Made by a program: the position numbers and the translations under genes. From NCBI GenBank assembly GCA_030598125.1, contig JAUVQN010000025.1, forward strand, positions 1 through 11,193: a DNA stretch of 11,193 nucleotides, in the 5' to 3' direction. The notes beneath the pieces are model-generated. The model was not told where the DNA came from. It saw only the letters and a list, made by a program, of their open reading frames with translations, and made no database searches. This document shows positions 6,286-11,193 of this stretch, piece after piece. How positions within the stretch are numbered: the first letter of the stretch is position 1; each line of letters begins with the position of its first letter. Source of the stretch: Coriobacteriia bacterium (GTDB lineage Bacteria > Actinomycetota > Coriobacteriia > Anaerosomatales > JAUVQN01).

Positions 6286-7400
6286 ACCATCACCTCCGCC
6301 CGGTCGTCCGCGGTCACGCGCACGGCGGTGGCCTTGAACGCCGCGACCACGGCCACCTCGGGCGCGATTGAGAGCTCGCGGACGGCGGCTCGGGACACGC
6401 TCGCGGCGAGCCTGAGCGAGCCGTGCCCGACCGTCACGACGTACGTCGCGCCGCGGGGGCTCACGGAGAGGACCTCCGTGTGGATCAGGTTGCGGATCGA
6501 GGTAGCAGGGATGTCTTCGCCTTCCTTCACGAGCGCCACGTCCTCGGGCCGGATGCCGAGCCGTACGGGGGTACCCGCGGGCAGGGCGCCCACGGCGACG
6601 ATCTCGACGCCGTCGCAGTCCACGTGGATCGCACCGTCCTCTGCGGAGAGGACGGTGCCCCTGAGCGGAGGCTCCATCCCGACGAACCCGGCCAACCAGT
6701 CGTCGCGGGGGAGCCCGATCACGTCTTCGACCGGGCCCTCCGCGACGATGCGGCCATCGCGCAGCACGGCGGCCCGATCGGCGACGACGCCCGCTTCCTC
6801 CTGGTCGTGCGTGACGTAGACCGCGGTGGTCCCGCCGTGGTGTAGGATGCGGGAGAACTCGACCATCATGTCGCGCTTGAGCGGCGCGTCGAGCGAGGTC
6901 AGCGGCTCGTCGAGGAGCAGGACCTTCGGAGCGAGCACGAGCGCGCGAGCCAGGGCGACGCGCTGCGCCTCGCCTCCGGAGAGCCGGAGAGCGGAGGCGT
7001 CTCCCATGTCGGAGAGGCCGACCCGCTCGAGTGACGCCTCGACCCGGCCGGGTCGCTCGGACCGAGGCACGCCGCGCAGACGCAGGCCGAGCGCCACGTT
7101 CTCGGCGACCGTGCCGTGGAAGAGATAAGGGTTCTGGAACACGGCGGCCATCTCGAGCCGGCCCTCGCGCGAGCGGGTGTCCACGCGCTTGCCGGCCAGC
7201 AGGACCCGGCCGCTGTCGGGCTGCTCGAGGAGCCCGAGTACACGGAGCAGCGTCGACTTGCCCGAGCCTGAGGGCCCGAGGAGGGCGAGCGTGCCTCCTT
7301 CGGGCACGTCGAGACACTCGATGTCGAGCGTGAACCTGTCTGTGTACGAGACACGCAGTCCCTCCGCCCTCAGGAGTGGCGTCGACGCGCTAGCGTTCAT
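6282..7400 (-). CDS. tupC: Tungstate/molybdate ABC transporter ATP-binding protein with TOBE domain
   Basis: A 372-aa ABC ATPase that powers oxyanion import at the inner face of the membrane. Walker A is GPSGSGKST (42-50), Q-loop Gln88, signature LSGGE (139-143), Walker B VLLLDEP (159-165), H-loop His197 in VYVTHDQ. From about residue 245 a C-terminal TOBE/Mop-like region follows, with LGIRPEDVALV and a final FKATAVRV strand. In ModC-type ATPases this region binds the oxyanion and feeds back on transport. Substrate assignment as tungstate follows from the binding protein TupA, not from this subunit. ATG at 7400 overlaps the tupB stop by 11 bp; the ribosome site is weak, so translation is probably coupled to tupB. 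Its stop overlaps the mobA-fdhD start. Confidence 0.92.
   Translation of the reverse strand: MNASASTPLLRAEGLRVSYTDRFTLDIECLDVPEGGTLALLGPSGSGKSTLLRVLGLLEQPDSGRVLLAGKRVDTRSREGRLEMAAVFQNPYLFHGTVAENVALGLRLRGVPRSERPGRVEASLERVGLSDMGDASALRLSGGEAQRVALARALVLAPKVLLLDEPLTSLDAPLKRDMMVEFSRILHHGGTTAVYVTHDQEEAGVVADRAAVLRDGRIVAEGPVEDVIGLPRDDWLAGFVGMEPPLRGTVLSAEDGAIHVDCDGVEIVAVGALPAGTPVRLGIRPEDVALVKEGEDIPATSIRNLIHTEVLSVSPRGATYVVTVGHGSLRLAASVSRAAVRELSIAPEVAVVAAFKATAVRVTADDRAEVMV
6293..6297 (-). promoter_or_regulatory. Ribosome binding site for mobA-fdhD
   Basis: GGAGG in the last codons of tupC, 7 nt before the GTG at 6285-6283. It fixes this start; the open frame continues further upstream inside tupC, but that stretch has no MobA homology. 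Confidence 0.75.
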
Positions 7401-8091
7401 AGCGCACGCCCGAGTGCTGGACTACCGTGAGCATCCCGTTCACCAGCATCGCGATCCCGACCAGGATGAGGCCGAGCGCGACGGCCGTGCCGAAGCGGCC
7501 CTGCCTCGTCTCGAGCACGATCGCCGTGGTCATGACCCGTGTGGAGCCCTCGATGTTGCCGCCCACGAGCATGACGGCGCCCACCTCCGAGATGACCGCG
7601 CCGAAGCCGGCGATGATCGCGGCCGCGACTCCCCGTCGCGCCTCGCGGACGGTGAGCCAGGCCTCCTGGAGCCGGTTGGCGCCGAGCGAGCGCGCCTGGA
7701 GTCGCAAGTCGAGCGGCACGGACGCGACGGCCGCCGCTGTCACGCCGGCGACGAGGGGAGTGGCGATGACGAATTGCGCCAGCACCATGGCCGGGCGGCT
7801 GTAGAGTAGTCCGAGGTCCCCGAGCGGACCGCTTCTGGACAGCAGCATGAACACGAACAGGCCCGCGACCACAGGCGGGAGACTCATGCCCGTGTTCACG
7901 AGCCCGTGCATGCCACGGGTCGCTCGGGACCTGCCGGTCCCGAGCGTGTAGCCGAGCGGCAGACCGCTCAGAGCACCGTGAGCCCCCGCAGTGGCGGACA
8001 CCAGGAGCGAGAGCGCGACTCTCTCCCAGAGACCGCTATCCGGGTCGAACAGCAGCCGGGCTGCCTCCGATATGAGGGTTGCGAGATCCAC
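7390..8091 (-). CDS. tupB: Tungstate ABC transporter permease
   Basis: A 233-aa integral membrane permease of the oxyanion ABC family. Five to six hydrophobic segments are visible, roughly at residues 25-50, 70-85, 100-125, 155-178 and 200-222. The cytoplasmic EAA loop, which docks onto the ATPase, is EARRGVAAAIIAGFGAVISE (150-169). The length is typical of TupB, which is short. It forms the channel together with TupC and receives oxyanion from TupA. The start is GTG at 8091, 18 nt after the tupA stop; GGAAGG lies 12 nt upstream, a long spacer, and no better in-frame start is available. It overlaps tupC by 11 bp. A CysT/ModB permease is the alternative name, but the TupA partner argues for TupB. 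Confidence 0.92.
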   Translation of the reverse strand: MDLATLISEAARLLFDPDSGLWERVALSLLVSATAGAHGALSGLPLGYTLGTGRSRATRGMHGLVNTGMSLPPVVAGLFVFMLLSRSGPLGDLGLLYSRPAMVLAQFVIATPLVAGVTAAAVASVPLDLRLQARSLGANRLQEAWLTVREARRGVAAAIIAGFGAVISEVGAVMLVGGNIEGSTRVMTTAIVLETRQGRFGTAVALGLILVGIAMLVNGMLTVVQHSGVRYER

Positions 8092-8109
8092 CAGGCTGCA
8101 CGACCTTCC

Positions 8110-8943
8110 TCACTCGGACGCGTTCGGCGTGAAGAGCGTGTCCTCGGTACCCTCCAGCGTGAACGAGGCGTTGACTTCCTGGCCCTCATCGCTCGTGATC
8201 CAGTCGGTGAAGGCCTCCGCCCCCTCCGGGTTCGCCGCATCCGCGATCGGGATGACGCCGTACTGGTTGAAGAGCGCCGGGTCGTCCTCGACGAGGACGA
8301 CGAGCGTCGAATCGTCTCCTTGGGACAGGTACGTGGCGCGGTCGGTCAGCGCGTACGCGTCAGTCTCGGATGCCATCCGAAGGACGGCTCCCATGCCCTG
8401 TCCGGCGGAGACGTACCAGTCGCCTTCCGGCTCGACCCCGGCCGTCTCCCACAGGGTGAGCTCCTTCTTGTGCGTCCCGGAGTTGTCGCCGCGCGACACG
8501 AACGTCCCTTCCGTGTCGGAGAGCACGGCGAGCGAGTCGGCAGCATCCTCCCCACCGGCGATGCCGGCCGGGTCGTCCGCCGGGCCGACGACTATGAAGT
8601 CGTTGTACATCACGTCGCGGCGCTCGAGCCCGTAGCCAGCCTCGACGAGGGCTTCCTCGTCCTTCTTCGCGTGCACGAGGAGCACGTCGGCGTCGCCGGT
8701 CTCGCCCAGCGCCAGCGCCTCGCCGGTGCCGACGGCGTGCACCTCGACCTCGTACTCGGGATACGCTTCCTCGAACGCTGGGATCAGCTCGTCGAAGAGC
8801 CCCGAGTCCTGCGTGGACGTCGTGGATGCGAGCACGAGGGTCTCGGGAGTGCTCGACGGGCATCCGGCGACGAGTACGAGAAGGAGTGCGAAGACGAGTA
8901 GTCCTGCCGCTCGGGCACGGGCGGCGCCTCTCAGGTGGTGCAT
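8110..8943 (-). CDS. tupA: Tungstate-binding lipoprotein TupA
   Basis: A 277-aa extracytoplasmic solute-binding protein that captures tungstate with high affinity and hands it to TupBC. The N-terminus has a basic stretch (to about residue 11), a hydrophobic core and a lipobox V25-A-G-C28, so it should be a lipoprotein anchored at Cys28. The mature part begins with LVLASTTSTQDSGLFDELIP (36-55); the TTST-x-DSG motif at 41-48 is characteristic of TupA and lines the oxyanion site. SRGDNSGTHKKE (150-161) is the second conserved ligand loop. These motifs separate it from ModA and from WtpA. It is the first gene of the long operon, preceded by a promoter and a structured leader. The ATG has AAAGGGG 5 nt upstream. 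Confidence 0.93.
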   Translation of the reverse strand: MHHLRGAARARAAGLLVFALLLVLVAGCPSSTPETLVLASTTSTQDSGLFDELIPAFEEAYPEYEVEVHAVGTGEALALGETGDADVLLVHAKKDEEALVEAGYGLERRDVMYNDFIVVGPADDPAGIAGGEDAADSLAVLSDTEGTFVSRGDNSGTHKKELTLWETAGVEPEGDWYVSAGQGMGAVLRMASETDAYALTDRATYLSQGDDSTLVVLVEDDPALFNQYGVIPIADAANPEGAEAFTDWITSDEGQEVNASFTLEGTEDTLFTPNASE

Positions 8944-8948
8944 ATGGT

Positions 8949-8955
8949 CCCCTTT
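8949..8955 (-). promoter_or_regulatory. tupA ribosome binding site abutting the leader structure
   Basis: AAAGGGG, with a 5-nt spacer to the ATG at 8943-8941. It starts two bases after the 3' arm of the long-range leader stem (8964-8958), so folding of the leader could control its access. Confidence 0.65.
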
Positions 8956-8957
8956 CC

Positions 8958-9064
8958 AATCGCGGGAGGCGACACCGTTTCCGGCGTCACCCTATCGGTC
9001 CGGTGTCCCTGGCCCCGAGTGGGGCCGTAGGTCGTCCGGACTCGGAGACCTGTGAGGCGCGACC
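8958..9064 (-). promoter_or_regulatory. Structured leader RNA, candidate Moco/Tuco-family riboswitch
   Basis: What is seen: within this 107-nt span a closing stem GGUCGCG (9064-9058) pairs with CGCGAUU (8964-8958). Inside lie a stem GUCCGG (9041-9036) with CCGGAC (9003-8998), enclosing GGCCCC (9026-9021)/GGGGCC (9016-9011) with an ACUC loop, and a 10-bp hairpin (8991-8982 with 8977-8968, two G-U pairs) capped by a GAAA tetraloop. Unpaired CCUCAC, CUCCGAG and CUCCC segments remain near the junctions. Known: Moco/Tuco RNAs are multi-stem leaders with a GNRA tetraloop found before molybdate/tungstate transport and pterin-cofactor genes. Inferred: the fold, the junction sequences as I remember them and the gene context suggest this family. 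I could not align it to the family model. The 3' edge lies two bases before the tupA ribosome site. Confidence 0.55.
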
Positions 9065-9084
9065 GTTGCGCGCCTATTGTCTCC

Positions 9085-9113
9085 AGTATATGGGACGGCG
9101 AACAGGCACGCAA
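9085..9113 (-). promoter_or_regulatory. Sigma70-like promoter of the tup-moa operon
   Basis: A -35-like TTGCGT at 9113-9108, a 17-nt spacer, and a -10-like TATACT at 9090-9085. This is the only AT-rich spot in the 234-bp gap between the formate dehydrogenase gene and tupA. Transcription would start near 9078 with an A, giving a leader of about 135 nt. By position it would drive all eleven genes down to the mogA-like gene. Confidence 0.6.
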
Positions 9114-9153
9114 TCGAGCGGGCGGAGGGTGACGGCACTGCGGTGCGGGGTTC

Positions 9154-9169
9154 GCCGGCCTCCGCCGGC
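9154..9169 (-). terminator. Hairpin after the formate dehydrogenase stop, possible weak terminator
   Basis: On the minus strand, GCCGGC, a 4-nt GGAG loop and GCCGGC form a 6-bp GC-only stem 8 nt after the stop codon at 9178. No U-tract follows, so it is not a standard intrinsic terminator; it may be an mRNA 3' end structure, or transcription may read through into the tup operon. Confidence 0.35.
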
Positions 9170-9177
9170 TCGCGGCC

Positions 9178-11193
9178 CTAGCTCGCCTCCACCTTGCTGA
9201 CGCGCACCGCGGTGATCTTGAGGTCAGGGATCTTGGCGAAGGGGTCCAGGTTCTTGCCGCTGGTCAGCGCGTTGGCGGGCGCGTCCGCGAAGTGGAACGG
9301 CATGAAGACCACGCCGGGCTTCGTGCCCTCGGTGATCCTCGCGGGGGCCCGCACGGTGCCGCGCCGGCTGCCGATCTCCAGCAGGTCCCCTTCGCAGACG
9401 CAGAGACGCTCGGCGTCCTCGGGTGAGATCTCGGCGTAGCCGTCGGGATTGAGCGTGTCGAGGCCGGCGGAACGGCTGGTCATCGTGTTCGTGTGGAAGT
9501 TCCAGAGGTGCCGCCCGGTCGTGAGCACGAACGGGTGCTCGTCGTCCGTGATCTGGGGCGGCGGCGTGTAGTCGACGGCCGCGAACTCGCCGAGCCCGCG
9601 TGCGAAGGTCTCCGTGTGCAGGATCGGCGTGCCGGGATGGTCCTCCTCAGGGCAGGGCCACTGAAGCCCTCCCTCTTCCTCGAGGCGCCGATACGTGATA
9701 CCGCCGTACTGCGGTGTGACCGCGGACATCTCGTCCATCACGTCGTCCGGCGAGTCGTAGTCCATCTCGAAGCCGAGCGCCTCGGAGAGACGCACGATGA
9801 TCTCCCAGTCGGGGAGCGCGTCGCCGGGGGCCGGGACGACGGGTCGCACCAGTTGCACGCGCCGGTCGGTGTTCGTGACCGTTCCTTCCTTCTCGAGGAA
9901 GCTCGCCGCGGGGAGCACGACGTCCGCGTACTCGGTCGTCTCCGTCGGGAAGATGTCCTGTACGACGAGGAAGTCGAGCGCCTCGAGCGCGTCACGGACG
10001 TGCGCCTGATCCGGGTCTGTGAGCACGGGGTTCTCGCCCATGATGTACATCGCGTGCATCTCTCCTGCGGCCGCCGCATCCATCATCTCGACGATCGTGA
10101 GGCCCGGCGTCTCGGCGAGCTTCGCCTCGGTCTCCCAGAAGTCGCAGAAGCGGTCCAGTGTGCCCGCCCCGCCGAGCGGCTGGTAGCCAGGTAGGCAGTT
10201 CGGCAGGCAGGCGAGGTCGCACGCGCCTTGCACGTTGTTCTGACCCCGCAGCGGGTTCACGCCGGTCCCCGGCCGCCCGATGTTGCCCGTGAGCATCGCC
10301 AGGTTCGCCAGCGAGCGAACCTGGTCGGTGCCGGACGAGTGTTGCGTGACGCCCATCGCGTAGACGATCGCGGCGCGCTCCGCCGAGCCGTAGAGGAGAG
10401 CGGCCTCACGGATGTCGTCCGCCGGGACGCCGGTGATCTCCGCTGCTCGCTCGGCGTCCCACTCTTCGAGCAACTCGCCGAGAGGCTCGAATCCCTCGGT
10501 GCGACCGGCGACGAACGCTTCGTCAGTAAGGCCTTCATCGAGGATCGTCCGCATCATCGCGTTGAAGAGCGCCACGTTCGAGCCGGGCTGCACGCGAAGC
10601 CACGCGTCCGCGCGCTCAACGATGGGGATGCGCCTCGGATCCACGACGACGATCTTCGTGCCCTTGCGAGCGGCCTTCTTGAGCTCCACGCCGATGACGG
10701 GATGCGCCTCGGTCGTGTTCGAACCGACGATGAGCACCACGTCCGCCTCGCCGAGGTCGTCCACCGAGTTGGTCATCGCACCGCTCCCGAACGAGGCGAC
10801 CAGACCGGCCACCGTGGAGCTGTGTCAAAGTCGGGCGCAGTGGTCGATGTTGTGGGTGCCGATCACCGCCCGCATGAACTTCTGGAAGAGGTAGTTGTCC
10901 TCGTTCGTGCACTTCGCCGAGGCGAGCCCCGCCACCGAGTCCGGGCCGTGCTCGTCGCGGGCCTTCGACAGTCCCGCCGCGACGCGCTCCAGGGCCTCTT
11001 CCCAGGAGGCGGGCACGAGCTCGCCGTCTTCGCGGACGAGCGGGGTCGTGAGGCGGTCGGGGTGGTTCGCGAACGAGTATCCGTAGCGGCCTTTCGCGCA
11101 CAGGTTGCCGCCGTTGACTCCGCGATCGAGCGGAGCGCTCGCCCCGACGATGACGTCGTCCTTCACGCGGAAGTGGACCGTGCAGCCCACGCC
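9178..11193 (-). CDS. fdhA: Formate dehydrogenase catalytic subunit, selenocysteine-containing (N-terminus cut by window edge)
   Basis: A 671-residue visible part of a molybdopterin-bis-MGD formate dehydrogenase (formate to CO2 plus two electrons). The first residues, GVGC, are the end of the N-terminal YCGVGC-type [4Fe-4S] motif, and NLCAKGR at about 28-34 gives another ligand, so translation starts outside the window. Codon 123 is TGA in HCARL-U-HSSTVAGL, which aligns with CCARV-U140-HGPSVAGL of E. coli FdhF; the catalytic His follows directly. NPLRGQNNVQGACD (about 313-326) holds the active-site Arg. A C-terminal molydopterin-dinucleotide-binding domain begins with FVLTTGRHLWNFHTNTMT and runs to the end. 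Without the TGA read as Sec the gene would look split in two. Electron-transfer partners and any N-terminal extension are not visible. Mo or W in the site cannot be decided from this chain, but TupA next door favours W. Confidence 0.93.
10795..10813 (-). promoter_or_regulatory. Bacterial SECIS-like hairpin
   Basis: Starting 11 nt after the UGA, the mRNA has GGUGGCC (10813-10807), loop GGUCU (10806-10802) and GGUCGCC (10801-10795). The 7-bp stem is fully paired with two G-U pairs. E. coli fdhF has the same 11-nt distance and the same GGUCU loop sequence, which SelB recognises. It therefore should direct Sec insertion at 10827-10825. Confidence 0.82.
10825..10827 (-). other. In-frame UGA read as selenocysteine
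   Basis: The codon is TGA on the minus strand, between CTT (Leu) and CAC (His). Homology runs on in the same frame on both sides, and the position is that of Sec140 in E. coli FdhF, the metal ligand at the active site. Confidence 0.93.

Noticed and set aside
6286..7317. Long upstream extension of the mobA-fdhD reading frame inside tupC
   Set aside because: The stretch is Arg-rich and without homology, runs antisense to nothing but overlaps the clear TupC ATPase in another frame. The GTG at 6285 with GGAGG is the true start.
10812..11190. Two separate genes, or a broken pseudogene, in the formate dehydrogenase region
   Set aside because: Frame and homology run through the single TGA, which is the Sec codon, and a SECIS-like hairpin follows. 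The apparent GTG start at 11190 lies inside the iron-sulfur motif, so the gene continues beyond the window.
1..11193. CRISPR array, tRNA or rRNA genes, insertion sequence ends, prophage attachment site
   Set aside because: I saw no regularly spaced repeats, no transposase or integrase, and no clover-leaf or rRNA-like stretch. The window is almost fully coding with uniform GC-rich codon use.

Overview
This is a GC-rich window from an anaerobic bacterium. Its theme is molybdenum/tungsten-pterin enzymes: the 3' part of a selenocysteine-containing formate dehydrogenase gene, a tungstate-type ABC importer, and most of the pathway that makes, activates and delivers the pterin cofactor. Eleven of the twelve genes are on the minus strand. 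High GC, GTG starts, strong GGAGG ribosome sites and an anaerobic gene set suggest a Coriobacteriia-like actinobacterium. A high-GC Firmicute or another deep anaerobe is not excluded.

Layout, reading the minus strand from the right edge. (1) 11193-9178: catalytic subunit of formate dehydrogenase, cut by the window edge at its N-terminal iron-sulfur motif. An in-frame TGA at 10827-10825 sits exactly at the selenocysteine position of E. coli FdhF and is followed 11 nt later by a SECIS-like hairpin, so the gene is intact and not broken. (2) 9177-8944: non-coding, with a sigma70-like promoter and a roughly 135-nt structured leader that I propose is a Moco/Tuco-family riboswitch. (3) 8943-478: one tightly packed unit, most junctions overlapping or separated by a few bases: tupA, tupB, tupC, a mobA-fdhD fusion, moeA, a 68-aa Cys protein, mobB, moaA, moaC, a MOSC-domain gene and a mogA/moaB-type gene. 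(4) 152-481, plus strand: a small eight-cysteine zinc-ribbon-like protein whose stop codon overlaps that of the mogA-like gene at a shared CTAG. (5) 1-151: no gene; two GC-rich inverted repeats.

How the genes work together. TupABC imports the oxyanion. MoaA and MoaC make the first pterin intermediate (cPMP). The MogA-like protein and MoeA adenylylate molybdopterin and insert the metal. MobA adds GMP, with MobB as adapter. FdhD sulfurates the bis-MGD cofactor for formate dehydrogenase. The molybdopterin synthase genes (moaD, moaE) and their activating enzyme are not here. Fusion of MobA to FdhD, and the neighbouring selenoprotein formate dehydrogenase, suggest that this cluster is dedicated to supplying that enzyme, perhaps with tungsten. 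The most interesting items are the TGA/SECIS pair, the tupA leader RNA with two mutually exclusive folds, the MobA-FdhD fusion with only one Cys in the FdhD loop, and the uncharacterised 68-aa protein.
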